64,000 bases of DNA from Xestospongia bergquistia (taxonomy: Eukaryota; Porifera; Demospongiae; Haplosclerida; Petrosiidae), in the NCBI GenBank assembly GCA_963965975.1, contig OZ014414.1, positions 3,385,501 through 3,449,500 on the forward strand, in the 5' to 3' direction. How positions within the stretch are numbered: the stretch's first letter is position 1; each line of letters begins with the position of its first letter. Below the pieces are notes generated by a model that made no database searches, was not told the origin of the DNA, and saw only the letters and a list, made by a program, of their open reading frames with translations. Of this stretch, positions 32,975 to 44,932 are shown one piece after another. Position numbers and translations under genes: made by a program.

Positions 32975-33363
32975 TCAATACTCAGGGCCTCTCTCTATCT
33001 GAGAATAATTTTGTTCGGCTTTGGTCACTGATCTGGAGACAGAAGCAATTGGCTTTTTTTCTCCAGTTTCCGTGATGTGAGACAACACTGCTCTGATTCC
33101 CACGGATGAGGCATCGCAGTCTAACTTTAATGGTAGCTTTGGGTTGTAATGGATTAACACTTTGCTGAACTCAACTGTTCCTTTAATCTCAGATAAGCTC
33201 CTTCTTCTTTCTTTGTCCATTTCCATGGAACATCCTGTCTTCTCAGTTGGTTTAATGGAGCTGCTATAGTAGAGAGGTTTGGAATAAATTTGCCATAATA
33301 GTTGACCATTCCAAGGAATGATTGTAACTGCTCAATGTTTACTGGTGACTTGGATGTCACCAT
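32975..33363 (-). pseudogene. RT connection and start of RNase H
   Basis: Two overlapping frames: SFLGMVNYYGKFIPNLSTIA with VPWKWTKKE (thumb/connection), then LPLKLDCDASSVGIRAVLSH and NYSQIE (beginning of RNase H with its first catalytic Asp). The sequence then passes, within a few codons, into integrase-tail sequence. Confidence 0.8.
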
Positions 33364-33469
33364 AGATTCGATCTTCTCTTTAACTTGTCTTACACCTTCC
33401 TTCCTAGTCTATCACATTTCCCAGATACTCTACTGGGTCCTGGAAGAAGGTGCATTTTCTTTTTCTTAC

Positions 33470-33935
33470 TCATAACCCATATTCTTCTAATCGCTTGAAG
33501 ACTTCCACTAAATTCTTTAGATGTTCTTGTTCTGTTGTTCCACTCACTAATATGTCATCCAAATACCCGACTACATGTGATAATCCATGGAACATTTTAT
33601 CCATGATTTCTTGAATAATGGCAGGGCTAGAAGCAATCCCATTTGGTAGTCTTTTCCAACGGTACAGACCTTTGTGAGTGTTGATTACTGTTAGCTCTCT
33701 TGATGCTTCTTCCATCTGCACTTTATTGTATGCCTGAGCCAGATCTAAGTTCGTGAATTTTATTTCCACCATTCATGGTTTGGAAACATTCTTTAATATG
33801 TGGTAGTGTGTGCTGATTTACTTTCAAACAGGGGTTCAGGGTGAATTTGTAATCACCACAGACTCGGACTGAGCCATCAGGTTTCAGACTGCTACTATTG
33901 GTGTTGCCCACTTACTATATTCTATCTTTTCTAGA
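33470..33935 (-). pseudogene. Reverse transcriptase region of the gypsy element
   Basis: [20 protein letters not shown] (33840-33900) then, after a frameshift near 33770, [37 protein letters not shown] and the catalytic box GYLDDILVSG. The order and spacing match Ty3/gypsy RT. The frameshift separates the first catalytic Asp block from the template-grip part. Confidence 0.85.
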
Positions 33936-33981
33936 TTACCCTCCATTATGATTCTTTCTAATGTTTCTCCTAACTTTACCT

Positions 33982-34419
33982 TCACTGCATATGGTACTGG
34001 ATGTGGCTTGCAAAACTTTGGTGGGCATTTTGTTTCAACTTTAGTTTGGCTTTGATTTCTCTTAATTCTTCCAGCCCAGATCTGAATACTGTCTGATCGT
34101 ATTTTTCCAGTAATACTTGCAACTGATTACTTTTCTGTGTCATTTCTAACACATTGACTTGTGTGAGTCTTCCTGCCAAATTATCTCCATAGAAAACTCG
34201 AATCCAATCTCTACCAAACAGTGAAGGGCAGTTTCCTTTTGCTACAAGCAATTTGACCTTTCTTTTGATACCTCCTTTCTCGACTTGTACAATGGCTTCA
34301 CCTACTAATGGCATCGTCTGTCCTGTTACTGACTTCAACTTTGCCTTGGTTGGTTGTAGTTTCACCCTACATGTCTTCTCTGAAACTACCGTTACTGCTG
34401 CATCAGTATCCACTTCCAT
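33982..34419 (-). pseudogene. Aspartic protease region of the gypsy element, active-site glycine changed
   Basis: The frame contains VDTDAAVTVVSE where retropepsins have D-T-G-A, followed by LVGEAIVQV and PSLFGRDWI, the usual end of the protease. The Gly-to-Asp change in the catalytic triplet would inactivate it. The frame runs on into the RT leader (LRE-IKAKLKLKQN). Confidence 0.75.
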
Positions 34420-34539
34420 GTTTACTGGTTGACTGTTAATGATTACTTCAATTAGTGCCTTTTCTGATGCGCATCACTTTGTTTTCTTAAGCTGTTTACT
34501 TCCAAATAGATTTCATTTTCACTCATTTCTATATCTTCT

Positions 34540-35300
34540 TCAACCTGTTTTTTTTCCTTGGTTTCGATCTGCAAGCTTCTTTAATGTGGTTATTTTTTCC
34601 ACATTCGTAACATTGTGCAGTTTTGAACTTGCATTCGTTTGGAGTATGCCCCAATTTCGTGCAATGGTAACCTTTTCTCTTGTTTTACATTTACCTTGCT
34701 TTTTGTCAGGGACTGAGTTTCTCTCCTTCGATGCAGACGGTTTACTCATAGAGGGTCTCTTTGTGTACATGTCTGTGCCATGGGGGAGCTGTCTGTAGCT
34801 GCCACTTCCATAGCTGTGGCAGTTTCACATGCCGTCTCTAGTTTGAGCATCTTATCTTTCAACAGTTCTTTCCTGATTGATTCACTAGTGAGACCACATA
34901 CAAACCTGTCTCGTAACGCATCGTTCAAGAAGTCTCCGAATGCACAATTCTTGGCTAGTCGTCTCAGTGCTGCAATGTATTCGATCGCAGTCTCTCTGGT
35001 CTGTTGACTTCCCAAGTGGAACTTGTAACGTTCTGAAATTAATGTCGGTGTAGGCTGGAAATGTTCGTTTAACGTTTCAACTAACTCCTCGAAAGTTTTT
35101 GTATTTAGTTTATTAGGAGCGCATAAGTCACCTAAAAGTTCGTATGAAGCATCTCCGATACTACTAAGTAGAATGGCTACTTTTTTCTTGGATTGTCTAC
35201 ACTGTTGGCTCTACCAGATACTCTTGTATTCTTTCAGAGTACAATATCCATTGCATTTTGCTTGGCTCGAATGGGGCTAGGGCACCAACTAACCTCGTCG
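34540..35300 (-). pseudogene. gag region of the gypsy element
   Basis: Readable pieces: LVGALAPFEPSKMQWILYSE near 35250-35300, then TAIEYIAALRRLAKNCAFGD and DALRDRFVCGLTSE (34840-34990), and a Cys/Lys-rich nucleocapsid-like part near 34540-34770. Several frameshifts and stops separate them. Confidence 0.7.
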
Positions 35301-35304
35301 CTAT

Positions 35305-35452
35305 TGTTATGTCCTGTTCCTTATTCCTTTAGACACTTTCACAGTTACACACACTGATCAAAATTATACAAAAATCAATATTTATAGAGGTTATTGAAAG
35401 GAAATTAACATACAGGAAAACCACAGAGCTAAATTAAATGTTATACATTACA
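35305..35452 (-). repeat. 5' LTR of the gypsy element
   Basis: 148 bases with the same TGTTAT...ATTACA ends. Gag-like coding text (ATRLVGALAPFEPSKMQW) begins within about 20 bases of the LTR, leaving no clear primer-binding site, which may be lost. Confidence 0.85.
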
Positions 35453-37455
35453 CTGAATACACTATGTTTGAGTGCACAAACTAACTATAGATGATGACAT
35501 ACAAGACTATGTTTTACTGTTTGTTTGTATTATATTATTAGTACTATAATTAGACCACATATAATAGTGGGTGGATGACTGTCATGCTTTGATGACTGGA
35601 CATACATTGTACATCATATGTATCTGTCTCTTATAATTACATGATGATTGTGATAACTATGACTATGAATAATGTGATAACTGTGACTATAAATATTGTT
35701 TAGGGTAGGTATATAAACTGTCATTTTTATAATTAACTGCAGTTGTGTATGTGAGTTGTATAATGATAACTCTGAGTTCTTTTACAGTAACTTGTGATTG
35801 GGAATACAACAATGATTCTAGTGCTATTAGATATTCTTTGCAAAAATATTTCTGATTTCAAGGAAATAAGAGAAAATACATAAGAAAAACTACATACATC
35901 CAATGGACACATGTTATCTTGAATGTGTTATAAATATTGATAAACAAAGCAATGTGTACAAGTTCTTGATAAAAGTAATACCTCACAGGGTTCAGTCATT
36001 TGATGCAATTATCAAACTAATCAACAACTACATATATTGCAATTCTTAATTGTTCAAATAGACGTCACTACTACAAGCTATCAAAAGTTTTAAAAATGAA
36101 CTTAATGTGAATGTATATTTATGACAATGTCAGTGTTCCAGGGAACACATTGGCTACAGGTGATCTAGTACTTATTTATGGCAAAGAACAAAAACGTTTT
36201 TGTTGCCCATTCAACCAAAGCTACCATTTGTTCTTACTACCAGAAATTCACAAACACAGCTAACTCTAGGGACGCCAACAGTCTCCTTAAATGGTTAACT
36301 AGCTGCAAAATGTGTAAGTTTTTAACACTGGTTTTATTTTTATTGTTATTGTTTTACTATTTTTACTGTTTAATAATAATAAGTGGTTGCTGTATTAAGG
36401 AATTATTAAATTACTCAGTTCTCGTTCACCTCAATAAAAGTGCTAGAGAGTATTTCACTACAATATAATTTATGAAATTAATGAAAGTGGTCTATAAATG
36501 ATATATACTCCATACAGGTAGCTAGCACTGAAGGTTATACATTGATGTGAAATTAATACAAATCCCTATAGATCCTAAACCTTAGAAAAATGAAAACCTA
36601 ACTGCATCAATTTTGATTTATATGTGGCATTTCTCTGCTGGCTACATAGACATTTCATAAATGATAATATAGATGTATACACTGTACAACATAATAGCAG
36701 AACACTAACAGTAAGCTTTAATCATATTATATTTTGGCACATGATTCATAGTCATAATATCTTTTATGATGAAATTACGTTAGATGTATTCTTTGAAATG
36801 TATTATATATTCTGTGATAAAGCATCAAAATAACAAAACAACATGACAGAAGTGATGGCAATTGCCTCATATACATAATTAGATGTAGAAACCATTTTTA
36901 ATAATAGCAGTGTTGTCCATATTTGTCAACAAAATTTCCTTGGAATCCAACAGTTTCAATTCATCATTCTACAAAGATATTGGATTGTGTGATTTTGGAC
37001 AGCATGGAATATTGCTATAGGTATTTTGATGGTACACGTACCTTGACATGTATGAACTATAGTGATCAATGTTTCCAAAAGAGACCTTCATCTGATATAA
37101 AATTATGTGTACACACCATTGCTGCTAGGAGTCTTTTGATGGTCATTAGATATCCTGTACAAAATGGCTGAATATGAACCAGATAATATGTAAGTGTTTG
37201 ATAAAAGTGTTTCTTTTAGGTAAATTTGTTCATATTTGCTTTTGCTATTATATAGTTTTATTAATAATGATGCTATAGTTATTATTACTACAATTTTGTA
37301 AATGATTTTATTTGATTGGTCCTTCAGTATGTGCTTGAGACTCATTTTGTGAATAATGAAAAGTTTAGTAATTCTAACAGTACTACAATAATCATGTATC
37401 ATGTTACTACTCTGTTTAGATCATTGTTAACATTAGTAGCATTTTTATTTTATAG
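35453..37455. other. Intergenic, no gene supported
   Basis: Several frames of 60-100 codons exist (36178-36468, 36624-36833, 36923-37171), but none shows splice sites, family motifs or a second copy. A possible small first exon (ATG at 37164, MAEYEPDN, donor gtaagt at 37190) has good start context, but its phase does not match the death-domain exon at 37456. Confidence 0.45.
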
Positions 37456-37760
37456 GTATTCCAAATATTTTAAACAATACCCCTGATGGACATGATCTAA
37501 TTAAACTATTAACTGATATTGATGAAAAATGGCCATGGAATGAAGTTGGATTAATTTGAGCATTTCTGTCAATGTTTTGATGATTTAGATAAAGTCATAA
37601 GAACAATATAGTTAAACGTTCTGAAGTTATTCAATGCTGAAAAACTGCTTAGCCATCATCAGTTACCTGGAAGACAGTGGTTATAATAGTATTGAAAGTT
37701 CAATTTTTAATAACAAAACAAATTTAGCCAGATATATAACTTTTAGGACTCACTACATGA
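37456..37760 (+). pseudogene. Death-domain exon relic
   Basis: Acceptor ttattttatag, phase 1, then IPNILNNTPDGHDLIKLLTD, DEKWPWNEVGLI and a TGA, more stops, and finally PSSVTWKTVVII near 37650-37680. Both the first-helix and the 'TWxTV' parts match the local death domains and the total length is right, so this is a complete exon that has lost its frame. No neighbouring exons are found. Confidence 0.7.
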
Positions 37761-38369
37761 GAATAACTGTATCTATAGTAAAATGTATTTTGAACTTTGC
37801 CAATCATATTGTTACATGATAAAAAGTTTTGCACATGCTATATTGTATACTTGGATGATTGTAATATATAACTTTTTAACTGTAAGTTTTGATTATGAAC
37901 ATTAACAAGTGGGGAATCAGGAAGAAATGTTTATACAAATTCATAAATAACAAATATTTAATGAATAATAACAATATTGTCAATATAAAACTTAAATCAT
38001 ATAAGTTTTTGTTCTGTTGACCGAACATTGTCCATTTTCCTAATGAGAGGGAATAGGAGAGGATAACATATTGTATGTTTTACTAAAGACTGTCATGTTC
38101 CCAGTGTTACAGGTTTTGTAACAAACAATTATTATAATTCTACAAGTCATAATTAGAGTTGCCATAGTATGATAAGTTGAGTTCATGTAATAGGACAGAA
38201 TCACTAAGTCACGTAATTATTACTTAAACCTTTTATTAAACTATATTATCATACTGTGATATGAATATACAGCTTTATCTAAAATGTATACACTTGTTAA
38301 ACTCAGAATTTTATTAAAGTTATTAATTTATTTTACATGTATATGTAGGTGTGTAACAAAAACAATTAT

Positions 38370-38800
38370 AGTATAGTTCTCTATAATCTTTGTTCCATTG
38401 ACCACACTTTTCTCTTGATCTTTGTATCTGTGAACATATCAATGTATTTATTATCAGTAATAACTATCATAATTATTACCAATAAAATAAGGTGAGAAAG
38501 AAAATGGTGTGGTTCTATACCAGTACACACACAGTGTTTGCACCTAACAATCTAAATACAGTCCTTTGTTGGTAAATTTCTGGAGAATAACTGATATATG
38601 ATTCGTCTTCGGGTTATATAAGGTTAATTATAGAAAATGTCAGTGGATACACAAAAAACCAATTAGTTATTATTAATATTTTAATGTACAGATGACCTAG
38701 CCTCTATATATCTTTTAACAAAGGCTTTGATTATTCCAAAGACTTTAGTCAACTTATTATACTGAGCAAAACACCTGTCATGAGGACAAGATTGATAAAT
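38370..38800 (-). pseudogene. Family M, member 4 (decayed)
   Basis: The minus strand retains SQIQRSREKCGQWNKDYREL near 38375-38430 and exon b near 38690-38785, with acceptor tgacag, QYNKLTKVFGIIKAF and VKRYIEA before gtcatc. Exon b is one base short relative to the open copy at 62638-62535. Collinear with 15.54-15.97 kb. The stretch 37761-38369 shows nothing else. Confidence 0.45.
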
Positions 38801-39214
38801 TGGGTCAAGAAACTGTCAGCGTCTTTTAAACCACATGATATATGTATATATCAATCATAATATTAACATGATAGTACATGTCAGTATACTATTACGTTAA
38901 CTTCTACTTGTTGTAAATGATCTTTGTCAAGGCAACATAATAATGATATGACCAGTTGACCACTAACTTAGATTGTAAGTAGTCTAGCATAGCCAGTCCC
39001 TTAATTGCAATCAGCAGTACTAGTGTGAGGGGTGGGGCCCGACTTGTTACGCAAGAATACTTACGGTTACTTAGTTAATGAATCAAAGATTTCTTTGGAT
39101 TGAACATTTTGGACAGTAAAATTCTCATTAATCCATAAAATATTTATAGAGAGCCTAAGAGAGGAAAGAATGCTCTCTTGTCAAACAATAGCAAACGAGT
39201 CTATACGAGTTACT

Positions 39215-39344
39215 ACTTCTAATTTTACGGATTACAGTTATTTCCGGTATTTCAGATCTGACCCGCGCTACGCTCTGCGAGAGCACCAATCTAGTGATAG
39301 TTACTGTTGATATATGTCGTCCTGTTGTCCTTGGAAGAAATAAA
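39215..39344 (+). promoter_or_regulatory. Probable 5' untranslated block of 2A locus B
   Basis: Counterpart of 16340-16478: 'acagttatttccggtatttc', 'gacccgcgctacgctctg', 'gttgtccttggaag', then AAA|gtaaaa. The block is GC-richer than its surroundings, like the copy at locus A. Its donor site is weaker. The following 39345-40591 is collinear with the upstream intron of locus A. Confidence 0.4.
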
Positions 39345-40591
39345 GTAAAAACCTACTAAAATAGTTTTCTTGTATATTCACAACTTATAATTTAAATCTG
39401 AGACTTTGGGGTTACACTCCCTTTTTGTTGCCTTAAGGCTCTTAAATGGGTTAGTAAGGAGGGCATAATTCGTACCAAGTTAGCACACACTGACCTTATA
39501 TGTTCCTTTCTATATAATTTATGTATAAATGGATGGCTCTTTGTACATTTTTATATTTTAAATGAAGTGCTGGTATGATACTCACATTTTGACTCATGAT
39601 ACCTCAAGAACTATCCTCATTCTCAGACTACCATACCCCACTGTATGGTGCCTAATAGATATTGTCAAGCCTCATTGTATAACAATATTCGAAATAGCTT
39701 TATTAGCTTTTGTCTTATATGTCTTTAGTAACTAAGCTTCTCCTATTTATTGTCAACTGATAGTGTGATTAAAAATAGAATACTGACACATTTTATGTAC
39801 AGTTATATAGCTGGTTATATATATGTAGCTATTATCTATAGTTTATGAATGTAGTACTCTATACTATCTAATTATGTATCAGAAACTATTGTGAATTATG
39901 GCCATTACAAAGAATCCATAGTCTCCTGCCATTATGTTATTACAATTTTGTCTTTTAAAAGTGATAAATTTAGTGTTGAATATACATGCATCTCATTTTG
40001 GTCTGATTAATTGAGTTAATTTACGTGTCCTAGCTATGAAATATATAGAAGGTGTTTTAACATGTAATTATGTAAGGTGTTGCAAGCAAATGTCTTTAAA
40101 CATTTGTAACCTAATTTGTGAAAAGGGACCACTTCTGTCAAATAAAGAAATCTCAGTATGGACAGAAAAGTGATAATGTCAATATTTTTTGGGAATTTGA
40201 GTTAAACGAAAAAACAAAGAGAATAGTACCTGACAGTCATTTTAAAGCGTCTAGAAAGCCAAAGTCTTAGCATCTAGAAGCATTTGCGTTCTCATATATT
40301 AGTGTACGGTATGCGGGAGTGCAAAATTAAATTCCACTTTTCTCAAAATTAATTTTTGGTAGTACTCACTTTATTTCCATTTATATCTTCTTTCTTTAGC
40401 AATTCATGCACTTATCCAAGGTATCAAACAATTCAGCATTATCTATATTTAAAATGATATGAAAATGACAGAAATAACACAAGTGGTCTCTTTTTGCATA
40501 TCCGGTCACATTTACTAAATATTTTGTCTAACTTTTTTTGTTCATGAAATGTTAAAGTACTCATATTTTGACATATTCTCTCATTATAGTA

Positions 40592-40816
40592 ATGATTGAT
40601 ATCTCTCAATGGAAAGTGAGTATTGGATTATGGGGATGTCATCAAACATCATATAATAATCATTGTAAAGAGATTCTAAACATTGAGAGCAGTAGTAGGA
40701 TAGATGGAGTGGCTATGATCAGGAAGATAAAGATCTTACTTTCTCTTTAGGAGTCTTTTTCTCACTTCTTCTTATTTTATCAGGAGATGTTGAACTTAAT
40801 CCTGGACCTAAAACAG
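40592..40816 (+). pseudogene. 2A leader exon of locus B, frameshifted before the 2A
   Basis: The start matches gene A (MIDISQWKVSIGLWGCHQTS), 225 bases against 226. One T is missing in the AAGAT(T)AAAGAT region near 40727-40730, so the ATG frame ends in KILLSL-stop. The downstream frame still encodes the hydrophobic run and a perfect SGDVELNPGP (40783-40809) before the donor. The 2A peptide is thus out of frame with its own ATG. Confidence 0.85.
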
Positions 40817-41968
40817 GTAAATCTACTATTATACTATTAAGTTGAATAGCGTATGTCCTTTTTATTCATGCTTGTTAGTCACTTATAAGAAGTTAGATTA
40901 ATTGTCCTTATTACAGATGTAAAGTTTATTCAAGAATTAGATTTTAATAAAACAATAATCTCATGCTACTCTGGTCAATAATAGATTACAATTGCAACAC
41001 TGATATAGCTATAAAAAACTTAAGTAGTGTGAGCTTAGTTGATATTGGTTGATGAAATCCAACTATTTCTAGCACTCATGTAGGTAGGTCATTGTTAATG
41101 TTGCTTGTAGTTATGCAAACTAGTTTGAATTCAATGTGTAAAACCTTAGTCCAAGAAAATAAATGACTAAACAAGACCAAAGACAGTATAATGCAGTTTA
41201 CTGTATTACATTAATTAATGATGCTTGCACGTTTAGTTCTCACTTTGAGTGCTTCAGAAGTTATATATGTATATATATTATATTAGAGTTGTGAATTGAG
41301 TAAGTTTGAGTGTCTTTTGATTGTATGCCTTTTCCATAACATTTTTTGTGGAGAATGAACACTAAATCAGTGTTATAACTCTGGCTAGGAATGAGTTCAG
41401 GTAAAGAGAAATGGTTTATAACATCCAAAAAATTTTTTTAAGTCTGCACATTTTATCAAAAAACTGGAGTGCTAACTAATTAGGAAAATTGCAAAAAAGA
41501 ACGTTCATGTTAAGTGAATGGTATTCTTTGCATTCTGCCATTTTTAAAGAGCACCCCCACAAGCTTTCTCCAACTTCAGCCAAAAAGTTGTGAATCCATC
41601 AAAAATTCCTTTAATAATAAAAGTTTTGGTAAAGAAGCTAATATATGAATGCACGCAGTCTGATATAAAGAAGCAAACAAGATAGTATGGATGGATGTTT
41701 CATCATATCCTTACATAATAACACGGGATTATAGCATGTTAACTGCTTATCATAATGTAGCTGTATATGCATTAACATGTTTGAGCTAGTATTATTTCAT
41801 ATCACTGCATATGTTATTCTGTATAACTGGAATGATAAAACTACCATTCTTACTATCTTGTTGTATTCAACATCCAGCCTTACATGCTTTATTACTTCCT
41901 TATTTGTATGCATTTTACTATAACAGTCTTTATAATAATTATTTATTCTATTGTCACATTTATTTTAG

Positions 41969-42265
41969 ATATTTCTGATATCTTAAAGAAGGCACCTGAT
42001 AAATATGAACTACTTAATCTATTAGCTGATATAAGTGCCATGTGGCGTCTGATTGGTTTATGTCTTAGATTAATAGATAATGATTTGGAAAGTATAAAAC
42101 AAAGTCCAATTAGTGATATTGAGAAACTCTCTGCAGTCGTAAACAAATAGAAAGATTCTCAGTCATCTCCTTTTACTTGGGCGACAGTAGTATCTTGTAT
42201 TGAGGGTCCTATTGTTAACAACAAGAGGAAAGCTGATGAGATACGTCAATATCTTAGTAATAAAG
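41969..42265 (+). pseudogene. Death-domain exon of locus B with premature stop
   Basis: Acceptor ttattttag, donor AAAG|gtaatt, 297 bases, phase 1 at both ends. It reads DISDILKKAPDKYELLNLLA, MWRLIGLCLRLIDNDLESIK, then TAG at 42148-42150, then DSQSSPFTWATVVSCIEGPI and ADEIRQYLSNKG. The stop stands where homologues have a Trp. Closest in sequence to the minus-strand death domain at 10789-10502. Confidence 0.8.
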
Positions 42266-43115
42266 GTAATTACTATTTGATATTAAATATACAAACAAAT
42301 GATACTGTAATTATTTACAGTAATGTCCTTTTTTGTATACATAATGGATAAGCTAAGTAAGACTTTAAGGAATTAAAACTTGGTGGTAGTTCAAATTATG
42401 TATTATATAGTATTGTTTATAATTTTACTGAGAGAGCAAACAGCTTAGAATTAATCGTTATTAACAGAGAAAGTACCTAATTTCATATATATGTAGTTCA
42501 TCATACTGTTCTGGTCAATTAAGTAAGTCATGTGATTTCAGGTTGATACCCAGGAAGTTGATATCTGTTCTTAAAGTGTACTATGAACATTAATCAACAT
42601 TTCAAGAACTGTGATTAAACTCTCAAAGGACTATTTACCGACGTTTGGATAATAGTTTTCATGGGAGACCATAATGTTGAAATGAGAGAGGTTCACCAAG
42701 TGCATAATAATATATATCAATATATACAACTTCAGACACAGAATGGTCAATAGTAATAGCATATGTGAAGTCATAACTAACCAACAGCAGGAGCTCTTAG
42801 TCTCACTAAGGAGGAGGAGTTTGCAAATCTCCAATCTAAAGCTGGCACAGCATTAAAAAGAGCTTGCAATCAAGTTTTGATATGTTAACACTTGCAAATG
42901 ATATGATCAAGTAGACATTAAATTTATATATGCATTTCCCAAACAGTGATTGAGAACATACATACACAGATTTGTATAAATGTTACATGTACATCAAAAT
43001 GTAATCTTTGCAAAGATTATCAGGTATACAAGCTAATGTATTGTACAAGTAAAAAGAGAAATTATTGATGTTATAATGATTTCTAACCGCAGTAAGATTT
43101 CTTAATTTATTACAG

Positions 43116-43350
43116 GAAAGAAACACAAGAGACTAAGACTATCAGAGTCTGATTAAAATATACTTTCTAGGAAACAAGAAACTCATACTGTATCATCTGA
43201 CAGTTCTGAAAGCGACTTAGAGTCATATGATATATCAAGTGAATTTGATGAGGAAGTAGATAGTGGGAGACCTTACAAGAAAAAAGGAATTCCTCTCAAA
43301 AAGATACCATTATTGCCTAAAAGAATACCACATGAACATAAAATTATAGT
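43116..43350 (+). pseudogene. Charged tail exon of locus B
   Basis: After acceptor tttattacag it reads G-KKHKRLRLSESD, TAA (43154-43156), then in the same frame RKQETHTVSSDSSESDLESY and KKIPLLPKRIPHEHK. It is homologous to exon 28531-28779 of gene A and to 1177-1434. The donor AAAG|gt of the homologues reads AAAATTATAG here. If the stop is real, the product would end SESD like the short last exon of gene A. Confidence 0.65.
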
Positions 43351-43815
43351 CTAATTTAGTGACATGTAATAAAGATACTTAACTGATTTATTATCATGTT
43401 AGTCAAGCAATAGAGAAATAATGGTAGACAATACTTATAATCAATTTCTATGTATATTGTATTAATTTGATTATTGTATAACATGTTAACAATGTGTATA
43501 ACTCTGTTACAAGTACAACATACATTTAAATTTTAACACAAATCATAGTATAGATAATTTATATTAAGTAGTTTAATGTGATCTAGTAGGATTTATTTTA
43601 ATTTTTCTGAGATCTATTGAAATATTTGCTTATATATGACCCAAATTTGCCCATAATTTGATGACACACCCACAATCATTACCTATTTCTCAAATTCTGT
43701 CTGTCTAGTCCACATTTGTGTTAATACAATTAACATAATTACACTTCATTTATTTTTAAAAAATAACATTTTGTTATATCATTATTAACATGTTTTTTCT
43801 TTAACATCATATTAG

Positions 43816-44090
43816 ATAATATAGCTGAAGGAGGTGTACATGTCTTGGATCAACAACCTCCAATTCAAGAAATAACTACACATGCTAGAACTCCAGAGTG
43901 GAATATATTGGGTATACAATTACAACTGGACAGTGTCAGTCTAGCTGAATGTCATGATTATATCAGCATGTATCAGTTATGGATTCAAGAGAAAGCTTAT
44001 AGTGCAACAAGAAGGAGTTTGTTAGATGCTTTAAGAACTATTAAACAGAACAATGTAGCTAGGATTTATGAAGATTATCTAAAGACAAAG
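43816..44090 (+). CDS. Death-domain-like exon at the 3' end of locus B, open
   Basis: Acceptor catattag, donor AAAG|gtaagt, phase 1 in and 0 out, fully open. It reads NIAEGGVHVLDQQPPIQEIT, PEWNILGIQLQLDSVSLAEC, MYQLWIQEKAYSATRRSLLD and ALRTIKQNNVARIYEDYLKT. W-N-I-L-G-I-x-L and the LLDALRTIKQ helix fit the death domain in its more classical form. The next exon (44866-44932, phase 0) continues in polar sequence. It may belong to a still-working gene whose other exons are unclear. Confidence 0.65.
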
Positions 44091-44932
44091 GTAAGTTAAC
44101 AATATTTATTCATTTTGTATAATTACATTAGTGATTGTTAATATATAATATGGGCTTATAGCATGGATAATGGACCAATATTACATAAAGATTTGCTGCA
44201 TATGTATATGCATACATTCATAAATACATACGTACATACATATTCATATACATATATATAATGTAAGTATTTTGTATAGATTTTATCCCTACATTGTCAT
44301 TGTCATTTTCTCCCTATATCTCCTTTCATATTTTAATATGTTTCTTTATTACTTGATTTAGGACTATATCAATCCTTCATTATAGTAATGAAACTTACAA
44401 ATTATATTTATTAATAATTATGTAATTGATGGTAAATAAGATAATTTTATCTATTGATGTAAGTATGTTATTAGTATCATGATGGATACGTTAATGTTAT
44501 TGTAATGCTATGCTGCTTATACACTATCCCAATGAAGCATCTTGATAGTAAAATTGTATCTTCAAGCATTAGTAAGGTAGCCATTCTTATTAGAATTGGA
44601 ATCAGAAAAGTAACTTGATTATCAAACTACTTTCTGTTTTTCTAGCAATACTTTTTGCCTTAACTTAATGGCTTTAGAAACACACAAAAAGTGAGAAGTA
44701 TATGTTTATAAAGTCAGCAAGAGTGCTATAAGTGAATTTGAAGGCCATTGTGTGCAATAAATAATATATGAAACCATTTTCTTGGGCCAATCCCACAAGT
44801 TAACTACAATCATCTGTATAATGATACCTTGGAAAAGATGTGTGTAATGCTAATCTATTTCTTAGATCAGTGAAGTTCAGAATACTGAGCAGACTATAAG
44901 AGATAACAGCAGCCAAAATGAAGCTGAACAAC

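Larger units (their letters stand above)
32167..35452 (-). mobile_element. Ty3/gypsy LTR retrotransposon, internally deleted and inactive
   Basis: Two similar LTRs (32167-32310 and 35305-35452, TG...CA ends) flank a minus-strand coding region: gag near 35300-34540, protease, reverse transcriptase, start of RNase H, then a jump directly to the C-terminal part of integrase. Most of RNase H and the integrase core are absent. Frames shift many times and stops are frequent. The polypurine tract next to the 3' LTR is visible (minus-strand GTGGAGGAGA at 32311-32321). Flanking five-base sequences (tcatt / ctgaa) do not match, so there is no target-site duplication. The element cannot move on its own. 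Confidence 0.9.
40592..44932 (+). pseudogene. Second 2A / death-domain locus (B), decayed
   Basis: Recognised exons: 40592-40816 (2A leader, one-base deletion), 41969-42265 (death domain with in-frame TAG), 43116-43350 (charged tail with in-frame TAA and no usable donor), 43816-44090 (second death-domain-like exon, open) and 44866-44932 (short polar exon ISEVQNTEQTIRDNSSQNEA, open). It has no GTPase exon, so it was either always shorter or has lost it. Phases agree up to 43350. The five exons cannot yield one continuous protein. The 3' pair might be a separate surviving remnant. No end is found to the right. Confidence 0.7.

Noticed and set aside
34439..35007. Two plus-strand frames of 75-119 codons
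   Set aside because: Antisense to the gypsy gag region, which reads correctly on the minus strand.
36178..36468. Plus-strand frame starting MAKNKNVFVAHSTK
   Set aside because: Ends in a low-complexity Leu/Phe/Tyr tract. No splice signals in phase, no second copy and no family similarity.
37164..37189. Small first exon MAEYEPDN with donor
   Set aside because: It ends in phase 2, while the next recognisable exon (37456) needs phase 1, and that exon is dead.
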